From Hamiltosporidium tvaerminnensis (lineage: Eukaryota > Microsporidia > Dubosqiidae), in the NCBI GenBank assembly GCA_022605425.2, contig JAKIMF020000001.1, forward strand, positions 1,118,501 to 1,182,500: 64,000 bases of DNA, given 5' to 3'. How positions within the stretch are numbered: the first letter of the stretch is position 1; each line of letters begins with the position of its first letter. Both the position numbers and the translations under genes were made by a program. Positions 47,890-60,262 of the stretch are shown one piece after another. The notes below the pieces were generated by a model. The model had not been told where the DNA came from and made no database searches. It worked only from the letters and a program-made list of their open reading frames with translations.

Positions 47890-50253
47890 TCAATTTATTC
47901 TTTTATAAACATCCTCCTTAAATAAAAGGATAAACTCCTTGATGAGATTTTGTGATAGATTGCAATCTCTTACCTGAAAGCTCTCTATTCTATCAACGTC
48001 ATCTTTTCTTAGCAAATTAGTAGAATCATCGGCAAAACTACAATTCATAAATAATATTTTTGTAATATTTGATCTTCTAATAAGCGTTCTCAAGCTAAAT
48101 TTCGTAATATAAGCTTTTGAAATACCCAAGTAATCAATAGAAGCGCTAAAAATAATTTCTGGATTTTGTAATAAATTTTCAAATGATTTTGTGTCATATG
48201 AAATCTCTAAGCTTTCTAAAGTTGGTAGATTCAGGATAAACAAAAGCATATCAGCAGATATGTTATTACCAAATAAGTGTAATTTTTTTAAAGATCGCAA
48301 ACATTTTTTACTGAAGCTTCTGATTTTTTTGACATGGTAATAAGTTAGATTACAGTTTGTTAAAATTAATGATTCCAAATTGTGACACCTTTTTAAAAAT
48401 TTTATTCCTATATATGATATTTTACTTCGTTCGAAATTTACTTCTTTTAAAGCCTGCAGATTTGTAAAAACAAATTTCTTTGGGAAACAAAATATGCAAA
48501 CTTCACAATTGTTTAATGAAAGAGTTTCGAGCTTCGAAAATTTAGATATTTTCGATATAGAGTGTTCTTTTAATTTTGCATTTGAAATTTCGAGAATTTT
48601 AATCGAATATCGTAGATTTCTAACTTTAAATAAATTTCCAAAATCAAAATCTAAATCGAAACCAGTTCGAATTAGGCGCTCGAAACTTAAACTTTCTAAT
48701 GATCTCATTTTGTTTAAAAACGAATAAAGGCAATCACATGTGTTCGAACAGCATATATTAAGGACTTTTAAAGATTTAAAAATCCCTTCATTATTTTGAC
48801 AACAGGAATATTTTAAACAAATACTATCAATTGATTTGTAGTAAAAATGCGTTAAATATTTAATTCTTGTAAATATTTCAATTACAGAGCTTGTTTTTTT
48901 TAGTTCTATGAAACGTATTTTTTTTATTGTAAAAAATCCAATTTCTTGACCTGTGCATATGTTATTTGTAATTTCCCCTAAGAGCTCACATTTTTCAATG
49001 GCCAACTCTACTATTTTCATTCTAAAAATTTCTTGAAGAACTTGCTTTGTTAAGATTATATTTTTAAGTAAAAGATATCGCACTTTTAAAAAAAAATATG
49101 ATGCATCAATTAAGCTAACTTTTTTTAAAACCCACTGAATTGACTCAATGTGTAGAATTTCCAAATTTTTAAATGAATATAAAAAATTGAAATTTTTACA
49201 GACATCTAGTTTATCTGCGTAATCAACTTCAATAATATTTTCGTTAAAATCATCATTAATAAAAAATGATGCAAGGTTTAATGACATTCTTTGATATTTT
49301 CGTACTAAAATTCGTTCTTCCAAACCATCTTCCTGTGTCTGTGGTATATCACAATACTTCAGTGTGTACGTCTTTAATCCTAGAAATTTGATTTTTTTAA
49401 TATTTAGATTTCTTAAACACCAAAAAAATGCAAAAATCTGTGTTTCGTTTAATTTTTTCATCAAATAATAAAAAATGGAACAAGTTGTATTGAAAGAATT
49501 TATCTTAATAGAAAAGCAAGTCGAAAAATCATAAATATTTTTGCTGCATTCACGATTAGAGAATATTATTGCATCATTCTCGATACACAAGCATATTGGA
49601 CTAAAAAAGCACGTTAAAAACATTATAAAATGTCTTTTATCAATACTAAAATCAGAATTATGGTAAAATGAAACCATATCTTTACCATATTTGCCTAAAA
49701 ATCCTATATTAATCAATGCACTATAAATATTTAAGGAATATTTTTGCGATTCTGGGATTAAATAGCTAATAAAATTCAAAATTCTAAAAAAAGTTGGTGG
49801 AGATATAGAAATACCTAAATCATGGATATTCCCTAGACAAATATTTAAAAATATGGTAATTTCATCTTTGTTTATTAGATTTGCAACATATAAAGATTTC
49901 TTTTTTGAATTTCTATCTAATAAATAGTCTTCAAAAACCATAAATCTTACAATAAAGTCTTCATATCGATCTATTTTAAATAAATGTAAATTAATGGGTT
50001 CAATTTCTTCCGAATCATTGGGATATTTATCGTTTTGACAATTTATTCTTTTTTGCTCATTGATTCTTTCAGATATATTCTTCGTAAGATTATACCTTTG
50101 CTCTTCACCTTGAAAAACAAATTTATTATGGATTTCATCTTCTTGAGTACCTCTCACAATAAGTTCAATGACACATGAACTACAAATAAATTTTTTGAAA
50201 CAAAAAAACACGATAAGCAGCATATTAAGTGTATCAGGCAAAAAATTTAGCAT
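47890..50253 (-). CDS. Leucine-rich-repeat protein, probably secreted or membrane-anchored
   Basis: I do not recognise an orthologue. Much of the protein is made of irregular ~23-28-residue leucine-rich repeats, clearest in the C-terminal half (FSKLETLSLNNCEVC, LQALKEVNFERSKIS, CHNLESLILTNCNLT, LKKLHLFGNNI, LPTLESLEISYD). LRR surfaces bind other proteins. Families of such proteins with signal peptides are known in large microsporidian genomes. I choose the start at 50253 instead of 50337: CCC lies 17 bases in front of it, and the new N-terminus MLNFLPDTLNMLLIVFFCF reads as a signal peptide. The chosen protein is 787 aa. It is Cys-rich, which fits a secreted protein. Role unknown. Confidence 0.8.
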   Translation of the reverse strand: MLNFLPDTLNMLLIVFFCFKKFICSSCVIELIVRGTQEDEIHNKFVFQGEEQRYNLTKNISERINEQKRINCQNDKYPNDSEEIEPINLHLFKIDRYEDFIVRFMVFEDYLLDRNSKKKSLYVANLINKDEITIFLNICLGNIHDLGISISPPTFFRILNFISYLIPESQKYSLNIYSALINIGFLGKYGKDMVSFYHNSDFSIDKRHFIMFLTCFFSPICLCIENDAIIFSNRECSKNIYDFSTCFSIKINSFNTTCSIFYYLMKKLNETQIFAFFWCLRNLNIKKIKFLGLKTYTLKYCDIPQTQEDGLEERILVRKYQRMSLNLASFFINDDFNENIIEVDYADKLDVCKNFNFLYSFKNLEILHIESIQWVLKKVSLIDASYFFLKVRYLLLKNIILTKQVLQEIFRMKIVELAIEKCELLGEITNNICTGQEIGFFTIKKIRFIELKKTSSVIEIFTRIKYLTHFYYKSIDSICLKYSCCQNNEGIFKSLKVLNICCSNTCDCLYSFLNKMRSLESLSFERLIRTGFDLDFDFGNLFKVRNLRYSIKILEISNAKLKEHSISKISKFSKLETLSLNNCEVCIFCFPKKFVFTNLQALKEVNFERSKISYIGIKFLKRCHNLESLILTNCNLTYYHVKKIRSFSKKCLRSLKKLHLFGNNISADMLLFILNLPTLESLEISYDTKSFENLLQNPEIIFSASIDYLGISKAYITKFSLRTLIRRSNITKILFMNCSFADDSTNLLRKDDVDRIESFQVRDCNLSQNLIKEFILLFKEDVYKRIN

Positions 50254-50270
50254 GCGAAATAGAAATGAGA

Positions 50271-50273
50271 GGG
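50271..50273 (-). promoter_or_regulatory. CCC signal supporting the internal start of the LRR gene
   Basis: AACCCTCTCATTTC precedes the ATG at 50253 by 17 bases. The upstream ATG at 50337 has no CCC near it. Confidence 0.45.
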
Positions 50274-50339
50274 TTCTTGTTTGATGCATATTATTAATGA
50301 ATAGAACCATCAGCTCTTTAAACATTCTTGTTTTCATTT

Positions 50340-51240
50340 AGAATAACAAATGCAATAAAACTTAAGTAATTTATTAATAATAAATTATAAATTAAAAATG
50401 AACTTGAAATCAGAATAAATGTAAGTTTGATTTTGAAGAATGTATGGAATGTGTCTAGACCACGTCCCAAAGAACAAAATTATTCTAAATTATTGGTATA
50501 TGATTTAATATGTTTATATACCAAGAAGTTATTTCTTTTATTTTTTACATTTTTCTTATTTTAAACGACATATTACAAGCTATAATTCGGTTTTTGAACT
50601 AAAACAACTCTTTTGGGAAAATAATAATTTTTTAAAAATAATACATTAGGCAAATATGGAAATATAATCATCGTACCAAAACTTTATAAATGTGTATAGA
50701 CGCTTTGATATTCTAAAAAATTCAAACTTCTATTTTGTTTCTGATTCATTTAATCCAATTCTTTAAATTATGCATGTAATTCTAACTTCGTGCGAATATT
50801 CAGTTATGAATGGTTCTAAATATTTTGAATCTAATCGGTAGTATTAAATTCTTAAAAAGGAAATTTTCTTAATGAACAAAATAGAGCAATTTTTCTTTGC
50901 CGCAAAAAATACAAACAAAAAATGCCGCGTTTTGTTGCAAAGTTGCCAACAAATGTACAACCGGATTCATATCAACAGGAAAAATAGCTTCAATAATATA
51001 AGGATTTTAAATGATTAATTATAAAAAGCGTCTTAGTAAAGTAATTACATTTCGATAGAATTTAAAATTAAATTAATCATCATTTCAGAGTATTTAAGCT
51101 AAACTGTGCCCGAATGAAATTGACGAATGTTCCTAATTCTTGATTAAAATAACGAAATTTTCGTATTTGAAGATACTTGTTCTACTCTGATTATAGATAC
51201 AAATGTTTGTACTTTTATGTATCAATTGCAAAATTTGAAG
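50340..51240. other. AT-rich intergenic stretch, no gene seen
   Basis: No open frame or repeat signature is recognised. Confidence 0.5.
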
Positions 51241-51244
51241 TAAA

Positions 51245-51462
51245 AGAAGAGAAGCGCATTTAAAATATCTGCTTGATAGTAGGCACGCAGAATTGGTAAC
51301 CAAAGCATTGTTGTCATTTTAGCGTGATGTAAGTCACAATGAATCTATGGACCAGTCTACCGTAACTCCGAATTACAATAGATTTAAAGAAACAATGGAA
51401 AACTTTCATTTTTTCATCTTCGAAACCGATGGGTAAAAGAGTAATCAAATAAGTAAGTATAT
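51245..51462 (+). repeat. Short repeat S, copy 5
   Basis: The most diverged S copy. CTGCTTGATAGTAGGCACGC at the 5' side matches the CTGCTTGG.A.TGAGTGTG word. GTAACTCCGAATTACAATAG matches the middle, TTCATCTTCGAAACCGATGG plus GTAAAAGAG the 3' side, and the tail AATAAGTAAGTAT matches that of the copy at 9.4 kb. The ORF at 51314-51496 is antisense and spurious. Confidence 0.6.
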
Positions 51463-51464
51463 AA

Positions 51465-54385
51465 GCAAATTTACAACCATATTTATACTCTTGCATTTAT
51501 AAAAAATGATATAGAATTGAATTTGCAAACATAGCATACAATATTATTTTATATAATTGCAGCCTGGTCCTGTATTAAAATAATTTTGATCTTATTTATA
51601 GACTTTCGAAGCAAAATTAAAAAATCAACAAAGCGATAACAATATTATTGTTTACTATATAATTTAAATTTACAGTAACAAAAACTATTCTGAATATTAA
51701 TATTCATTAAATATATCCAAAACAGAAGATGTGATTATATGAAAAACAAGTCGGACATTAGTTTGAATCAAACACAAAAATTAAATTTTAGATTCACAAT
51801 AAGTCTTATATAATTATCTCTCAAGTTGAAATGATTTGCAAATATTTGAGCTTTGAATAAATTAATTTAACAAATATATTTTTGTAAGCAAAAAAGTTAT
51901 TAAACATGAACATATACACGCCTTTGAAAGTTTTCAATTTAAGTAAAAATAATCATTTTGATTTTATAAACAGAAATTTAATATGATTTTCTTAAATATT
52001 TAAAAACCTTTGTGCAAACAAAAAATACAGGAAGTAAACCAATTTTTTTATTAAAATAATTAGAGTAATATATCTATATATTGATTGTGAATAAGATTTA
52101 TGAATTCAACTATTTATTTATATTTTCTTTATTTACTTTTTATGAAATAACATTTGACCTGTCTTTCATTTAAGATATGTTAATCAAGAATAAGTTATTT
52201 TATTGAATACTATGAAGTACATTTAAGTTTAAAATAAATATTTTTTTTCAAAAAATTTATCTATTTGTTTTAAAGAATTTAATTTTAAAAGTACAAATAT
52301 AATAGGTATATTTTTTACTTTTGACAGTAATTTCGACTAGATTTTTAGTTTTTATCTAAAAACATATTCTATTCTTATGATTACTAACAGGCCCACATAA
52401 CTTATGGTTTACATTTGAATATGCAATTTGTTTAAAAATTAAAATAAGTAAAAGATTCTAAGTAACCAACAAATTTCTTGAGTAAAAAGTTGGTTGGTTT
52501 TTTAAGATTTAAATTTTTGTATTTGAAATTTTATAACGCACAAAATCCTTCAATAAGTAACCCATCTTTTAGTTGTAAACGTTCCATGAAACCTATTCAT
52601 TATATAATATGTTTTCAAATGCAAAAAATGTAAATTTTATACAATTCATATAAATAATTTTGTCATAAAAAAATATACTATGCCTGATCATTAGTTTGAT
52701 ATGGTATAGTTTATACGATTAAAATATAAGCTAACAATGCTTTAGGATGTTTCACACCTTCTTTCCTATCCACATGCCGCATTCAAATTTATTTTTAAGT
52801 ATAATATCTCAGCCTTTTGATTTTAATCAATTGAAGAAAAAATAATGTATCTCATATTTCTAGGTTTATTATATTTTTTTAGTTCTGAAAGGCTTTTAAA
52901 AGGGAATTTAGATTATTGGATAAAGTTATTCTATGTCAAACAACACTCTACAAAAATTTCCAGCAATTTTTTATATGAATATTCACTTTAATTCTTGCAT
53001 GGTATCAAACCAAAATAAACAAAAAACATTTTATTATATTATTGATAAGCCTATTTATATGTTTGGATAGCTCGGTTTCTGTTTTCTCAAAAGTTCTATG
53101 AGATTCAGGTGAGTTTAGCTTAAAGATAACACAAAAGCCCTTTTACTGTGTGCACTTGGATAATATTCGTTTATCCGCAACCCCATTTACATTTCTATTG
53201 TAGAGAGATACATTTCGAAGGCAGAAATCGAAATTTTTAGCAATCCTATATTGGCTATTATCTGTATTATATTGTGAAAATCCAGATAAAAAATCTTTGA
53301 TAAGGAAACTTTAATTCGTTGCTATCAGGTAATAATTTAACGTGAATATGGTGAATTTGAAAGATCTGCGATGAAAAACACATCAATTTATAATAGATCT
53401 GAGGTGATAGATTCAAAAGTCAAGGTAATATGATTGTCTACTTTATTTTTCACAAGTAAACTTGATATATAATATAGCACATGATTTTATATATCAAACG
53501 TGACTATTTCTGAAATTACTTATCGATAATAAAAAATATTAGCAGTATAACTGTATATCCAATGCTTGTGAATTACAATATCACATAAGAATAACTAATT
53601 CTTTTCTGATTTTATGCATCTAGCACCGTAATCGAAATATTTCGGTATATTTGTAACTCTTAAAATAATTTAATTACAGATTGGATGTATTAGGATATAT
53701 TTTGCTTTGCATTTTCGAGTTAAATTTTACATATTTCGTAAATCAAAACCAATATATTTGTTTACTTTTATACCCTGTAATATAAATGTGTGTATTACTT
53801 TATAATTTTATTATATTTGGTTTTTTTACAGAAACGAATTTTTAAAATATAAGCACCATATAGATTATTGTTTTAGGTATATTTTGTATCTAAATGACTG
53901 TATTTCTACTAAAAAGTTTAAAATATACTGGTAATAATTTAGATACCGATTTTTCTTTTGCAAATTATATATCGCTAATAATTTTAAATTAAAACCTTTA
54001 TTTAGCATGCTCTAGTATAATTTCTCTTGAATATGAACTAATAAATTCTTATAAAATAGATTTTCTTAAAGTATTTTTAAATATAGAAAATCTCAAGAAC
54101 ATTTTTTTACTTGAAATTTAAAAAAAATGTCGAGATCTTTGATACGTAACCATAACCTAGAATAAAATCATAGAGAAACTGATGAATATCAGAATAGATT
54201 GGGTATAATTCTGTTAGGATATACCGGAAGGGCTATTTAAGTTGACAAATTAGGGCTTTAGGATGGAAAAAACGATCAAATATCCCACAGAGAACACCAA
54301 AATATTAAAATAATATTTATCATTATATTACCAGCAAAATATGAAGAAAAAAGGCTTACTTGATACGATTAGAAAAACATTTAAC
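51465..54385. other. Long AT-rich stretch, no gene seen
   Basis: Nearly 3 kb without an open frame, RNA gene or recognised repeat. Confidence 0.55.
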
Positions 54386-54387
54386 AT

Positions 54388-54960
54388 AACTATTACCCCC
54401 TCGCAGAGCCATGGATCTTAAGTGCTCCGGTATCTTTAGCAATATTTCTCCATTTTTCCAAATTTGTCTCTAAATTCTTTCTAATGAGTTTAGTTTTCAT
54501 AGATCATTTGTCACTTCATCTGGCCATCTTCCATTTTTTTACCTGATTCTTAATTTAATTTTAAGTGTATTTTTCGCAAATTCTACTAACAGCTCTTTCT
54601 GCTAATTTTAATTTTGCGTTTCAGCCGTATCCAAGTATTCTTTGTTATATCACAGTCACCAAATCAATTTCTTTTTAAGGGTATATATCTTATTTCGTGA
54701 AATGCACAACCTCTTATTTTCTAAATATTGATTCATATATCTTTGAATATCTAATACTCGCAATATATCGAACGTCCTTGGTTTTTTAATCTTCTCCGGT
54801 TTTTAAGGTGCATGTACTCTGATAGGTCCCATAAAGTCTCATATATTTGTATTTACTTGTTCATGTCATCATAGTTGAGTTCAATAAGAGATTCAAGGTA
54901 AAATCGTTTTATTACCGGCATCTAAACATTCTTAGATCTGCAAAAAAATTCTTGATTCAT
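54388..54960 (-). mobile_element. Tail remnant of a second LINE type, copy 2
   Basis: Read on the minus strand, WPDEVTNDL and, after a frameshift, LEKWRNIAKDTGALKIHGSARG are followed by a stop near 54391. W.DE/D....W..IA.D near a stop is typical of the extreme C-terminus of many LINE polyproteins. The last ~150 bases are colinear with 24040-24215. Upstream to about 54960 the sequence has similar composition but no readable frame. Confidence 0.45.
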
Positions 54961-54969
54961 ATTTTAAGA

Positions 54970-56200
54970 GGTTTCCAGCGAGAACACCAATTTCTTAGCT
55001 GTAGATGATTAAATATAAAACATTTCAGCGTGGTTATGATAAGGAGAAATTATGTTATATTCGGTTGAAATTTCAATTGATTTCAATCCAGACATTTCTG
55101 ATTTCGCTGATAATATTTCTAAGAATGATAGTATCGATATTCTGTTTGCTTTCCTATGATAAAAAGGTCATATATATGCTATTTAAAGTGTTATTGCCTT
55201 AAATTTTACCAAATGTGTTTGTGGAAGTATAAAAACTAGTGAAAATCCAAAACAAATCTAATTTAATAAAGAATAGAAGTACAAACCAAGATTTAAGAAA
55301 TAATAGAGCAACCTATCTAGTATAATATTTTTTTATCAAAAGACACCTTTTAAAATATTATACCTTATTTAAAGCGATTTAATCATATATAATTTTATAA
55401 AGTGTTTATTATAGAAATATAAAAAATTCTGCTAAATGAGAATTTTTTATTTTATGTGTTCTTATTTTTGTCTCATATTTTGGCCCTGATTAGTCTATAT
55501 TGTAAAACATATTAAATTCATATACTTTTTTTTTTACAATTATTTACATTATTCTAAAATTTTAAAAAAAATATTTTCATGTTGAATGTGTTAATTGTTA
55601 TTTTTTCAAGGGCTTAATAAATTTAATCAATTGACCATTTTTTTTCATTTCCATTGTCTATATCGTTTTCATTTATTTTCTTTTATGGAATTTCGTACGT
55701 AAAAAATATTTTTGGATATTTTTAGAAGAAATCATCGTTATTTAATTTATTATGAATGTTTCAAGATTAAATTCATAGCTAAAAATAAAGATCTTACATA
55801 AAAATTTTGCTGTATTTTTTGATTTCACACACTAGAAGCAACCTATGCAAAGTGTTTATGATTCATCATTAAAAACTCAATATTTTACAATCTTCAAATA
55901 TGAATATATTCCTCCGACCTTTATGTTCTTGTTTTTTATGTGTAATTATAAAAATAAAACGATTTTGGATATATAGCGGCAATTCAAGTTTTATAATGTT
56001 TTAAATCTCCTAATAATTTGAGTATTACATGAAAATCTGATATTTAAATTCAAATCTATGAAGATTAGGATGAAATATCTTTAAAATCGTTTTTAACTGA
56101 TAATTTATTCTAATATAAAATATCTATAAAATATATTTTCAACTTTCTTTAAAAAATATTTCTAATTTAAATTATAAAAATTCGAATTTAAATGAAGAAT
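54970..56200. other. AT-rich intergenic stretch, no supported gene
   Basis: A 65-codon ORF at 55005-55202 has no CCC and no motif, so I do not call it. Confidence 0.5.
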
Positions 56201-56204
56201 CTAT

Positions 56205-56233
56205 ATTAATTAATTAATTAATAATTAATTAAA
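56205..56233. repeat. TTAA-rich palindromic tandem repeat
   Basis: Repeated TTAATTAA units form a perfect or near-perfect self-complementary tract about 40 bases before the start of the 172-aa gene. It could be simple AT slippage or part of the promoter's melting region. Confidence 0.5.
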
Positions 56234-56264
56234 CAAATATTTTATATATAATTTAAAAAGGGAT

Positions 56265-56267
56265 CCC
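56265..56267 (+). promoter_or_regulatory. CCC start-proximal signal of the 172-aa gene
   Basis: GGGATCCCATATG: CCC lies two bases before the ATG and forms a GGGATCCC palindrome with the preceding GGG. Confidence 0.55.
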
Positions 56268-56269
56268 AT

Positions 56270-56788
56270 ATGCCCAGCAGCAGTAATAATTCAGATAATA
56301 TGCCAGAAGAAATGAATGTTGAAAATATATATGATCATCAAGTTGAAATGGAATTGAAATACCTCCTACATACCGTATTTGAAACATATTTCATATATAG
56401 CCAGGCCATTGTTCAAATCCGGAATAAACGAATTGAAGGACTATCCGAAGATCAATCTAGTGATATTGTGTCATTTCTTATGGAAATCTCTGAAGCTAGG
56501 TTGATGACATTTCATAAAATATTAGGTTTTGGACTTACCAACATACATAATTTTGAATTCAATATAAATTTAAAGACCGAAAACCTATTCCTTGATTTGA
56601 AAGATGTTCCTTTTGTTTTTACAAAAAGGGAAACATTTTATAATGAATTATTGTTTAGTATGAATAAAAAAGCTGCGGAAATGGATATATGTGAACTGGT
56701 TGAATTTTTGAATTCTTTGATCCCTCAAAGTGTAATATCCTTGCAAGATGATTATAAAAGAATCATGAAATTGTGTCATTATGATTAA
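56270..56788 (+). CDS. Unrecognised 172-aa helical protein
   Basis: I do not recognise this protein. The composition is balanced, the frame is open from an ATG two bases behind CCC, and the DNA is less AT-rich than its surroundings, so I take it as a real gene. The first ~20 residues are Ser/Asn-rich and disordered. Residues 25-95 look alpha-helical (ELKYLLHTVFETYFIYSQAIVQIRNKRIEG, DIVSFLMEISEARLMTFHKIL), and residues 120-172 again helical and acidic. There is no signal peptide or membrane segment. The nearest neighbours are kilobases away, so context gives no hint. Confidence 0.75.
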   Translation: MPSSSNNSDNMPEEMNVENIYDHQVEMELKYLLHTVFETYFIYSQAIVQIRNKRIEGLSEDQSSDIVSFLMEISEARLMTFHKILGFGLTNIHNFEFNINLKTENLFLDLKDVPFVFTKRETFYNELLFSMNKKAAEMDICELVEFLNSLIPQSVISLQDDYKRIMKLCHYD

Positions 56789-56794
56789 TTTTAT

Positions 56795-59700
56795 AATTAA
56801 AAGTTGTTGTTGAATTGTTAAACCCGTGAATTACCGGAATTTTTTTTAGTTTAAAGTTTTACCGTACAATACTCATTAAAGGTATATTTTGGTTATAATA
56901 GAGTTTGTAAAACAAGTCGCATTAGTTATTTTACTAAACCAAAATACGATGCATCAAGTAATTATATACGTAGTTCCTTCAAATCCAGGAAATAGTCTCT
57001 TTATCGATTATTTAAGCGCCGATTCATCTTAAATTAATATATGTAGAGAATTATAAAGAAATCAATGAGACGTAAATGGGGAAATAAAAATATAGATTCG
57101 AACAAAACTGATTTACCTTTAGCTTTTAAGCTCCGTTAAATTTGTTTCTAAATTGAATCAAACACAAATAAACTTTGCAAAAAAAATTCTATCAGAGATT
57201 CGGTTGAATTGACTCAAAGTAAAGATATAGACAGCACACTTATTGGCTAATTCATTGATTTTAATTCTAAATTTTGTTGTGAATATTTCTCATGCAATAA
57301 GACGAATGTATTGTGCAAAAGAACCCTAAAAAGTACCTTAAAGATGTAAATTTATGATCGAGATTGATACTTACGCGATAACTTATAAATTCGTCAAACA
57401 TATTTTTTAGGTTTAACAAAGACAATTTTTCCTGATAACTGATTATTTGAGCTATAAAATGCTGTATATAATGAAACGAAAGAATTAAAGTAGAAAAGCC
57501 TACACAAAGATTATATATACACACTGATTTGAAAAATGTGTAAGAAAGAAAATATTCAATGGTAACCTAAAAGTCCGTTAAAAAAAGTTAAAACATAATT
57601 ATTCAAATAAAGTTCGAAGAATAGCCGTAATATAGGACAGAAGAGAAATATGAATAAATTAAAAAAAATATTTAACGATTTACGCAGGCCAATGAATTGC
57701 TTTTATTTCTGAAAAAAATAATGAAAATATATGTAAAATTTAGTCAATACAAATTATAGAGTTTATATGAAAAAAATATGTAAAATATTTTATAAAGGAT
57801 TATATAAAAAACTCCAATGAAGTACCATATGATAAAGTTATAATATATTCTATGTCTGTTTTGTTGCTCTTTCTGATCTAAGCAAGTATGAAAAGTTAAG
57901 GATTTGATCTAATTAACAAATAATAAGAACATTTATAAATTATATTTCGTAAACTTAAAATATTTTGAGTCGCCTGTAGTTTTACACTGTACTATTAGGT
58001 GAAAAATACAATATTTTTAGGTAAACAAACATTTTTAGTAGTCTTAAACCATTTCGTTACTAAATAAATTATTTGAAAAATAATTTTTAAATTAAAAATA
58101 TCTTTGAAATAATTCTTGAAAAGAAATTAAGTATAATTCCTATTTTTAAAAAACAAGTTTCTTAATTTGTAAATATGTTTTTATTTTTTTCATCTATTGT
58201 TAAATATTGTAAGGCTTACATTGGTAGATGTAAGTAATCATATTGGAAACATTTATTTACTAAAAGAATGTAAAATCGATACATCTGTTCGATTTCATCT
58301 ATGCATAAAAGACATAATTTGAAAATATGATAACCTAATTTTTGAAAGATAAATCTCTGACTAAATCTAAGAATGAAATAAATGAAAAAAAGAGAAAATA
58401 AATGAAATAAAAACGGCAGAATAAAATGCTGATAATTTTTTAATCGTGGAATGTGAAGATATATAATTCTACATCCATATTCTTAATTAAAGTATTCTAT
58501 GTTTTTTATACTTTTTATATGTTTCTAATGTGATGATTCTTAGTTCTAGTATTGTTTTCTGTGATATATTGATTTATATTTATTGTAGTGAGATATGTTT
58601 ATATGGTATTGAAAACAAGAAAAGTTTTCAAAATTACGAGTTCGTTCTTTTCTATCAAACAAAGCACATATAATCGAGATAAGCTACAATGTGGCCTGAT
58701 AGCATTTAAAAATTTATATCAAATATTATATATAAGTACTTCAATTGGGCCTAAATTGCATCTCTAGGCTAAATTATGTGCTGCTTGTAATGTCGGGGTA
58801 GTTAAGTTGGCTTAACTATTATATTCCTCTGTCTTTTTGCCCTAAACGGAATTTCGAGACAATTTGGATAGGTTTATGCCACAAATAAAATAATTTAACA
58901 GAAGCTCATAAGTTTTCTGAAAAAAACCTTAGAAATTTATCCGAAGGTGTAAAAATCATAAAAGTCTGAAAACTTAATAAACATCATTTTGCAATATTCA
59001 GTGGCTTTCCTATGAATAGAAAAAGATAAATGACATATACCTGACATAAATTAGAAGACATCCGACTAGAAAATTTTATAACGAAAAAAAAACTAGAAAT
59101 TTGAATGGATCATTATATACGCAGGAAATAATTAGATATTTTATATCGTGGATTATTCAAAAATCTTTAGGAAAATAAAACCAGACTGGCTTACATTACT
59201 GTGTTCTGATATATCGGATATGAAAACGTTTTGAAAGATATGATAAAGTACAGACAATCTGTCTCATTCGCCAAAACTTCATTGTTAATCAGCAATATGA
59301 TTTAGAAAAACCAAAGACGAACATTCGCTTGAAATGTATTGAGTGTTCAGGTCTCTATATTTACTCTATCTGAATTGATATAAATTTAAGTTTTGAAAAA
59401 ATTGTATTAGATTCACTCTGTTTTGGAAATGCTCGAAGATGAATATGCGCAAATTGTAGTTAATACCAGAATAAAAAGCAATGTGATAGTGAAAATTAAT
59501 GAAAAGATATTTTATTATAGACTTGAGCAAAATCAATATAATATTTATATAAGCAGGAACATTCAACAATATTCTTTCCAAATATTTAAAAAAAATTACT
59601 TGAGAAATATGGCTTCACGATGAAACGGGTCTAGCCTTTCTTTCTAATGTCGAGACAACCTCTTATGCTTAATATAAAACGGGTTTTAGGGTTTCCGATA

Positions 59701-60255
59701 TTAAATTTTTAAAAACAACAACTACCATCGAATATAGAGACCTTCATCAATTGCGGGAAATAAACTTACAATTATTTTCTTTCATTACCAAAAGGTATAT
59801 CAGCCTTAAGACTATCTGCATATGAGAACATATGAAAGATATTACTGGGTATCATAGCAAGAGTTATGAGATAATGCAGCCTAGAAACAAATCAAATCAA
59901 CCATAAACGAATAATAATGTGTAAATTAAATAAATAGCAAAACATTTAAAGGGACTTACGAAGATAAATTAATGACTAGAACCCAAAAAAAATACAAATA
60001 TTTGAGCTAAATGTAAGATGAAAATATCAACCAAGAGTAGACTATATTTAACTTTTAAAAACAGCAGACAAATAAAATTTAATCCTTTTTCACTTAAATT
60101 TAACTTGCCAAAAATTATTATAGATTATTTAGAAATATATTCCAATAATGAAGTGTTTTATATAAAAATTGTGAATTTTTTACAAACCAAATCACATATT
60201 ATAACTTATTAACATAAAAATACTCTACCATTCTTTAGTATCTAATAAGTACAAA
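56795..60255. other. Long AT-rich stretch, no supported gene
   Basis: Three short ORFs (57267-57524 minus, 59423-59623 plus, 60018-60212 plus) lack a close CCC signal and recognisable motifs. Some patches with more G+C (about 58730-58870 and 59600-59700) may be old mobile DNA. Confidence 0.45.
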
Positions 60256-60262
60256 CATATAT

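Noticed and set aside
59423-60212. Short plus-strand ORFs at 59423-59623 and 60018-60212
   Set aside because: Lys/Asn/Tyr-rich frames as expected by chance in AT-rich DNA; the only CCC is 33 bases away from the second, outside the range of the accepted genes.
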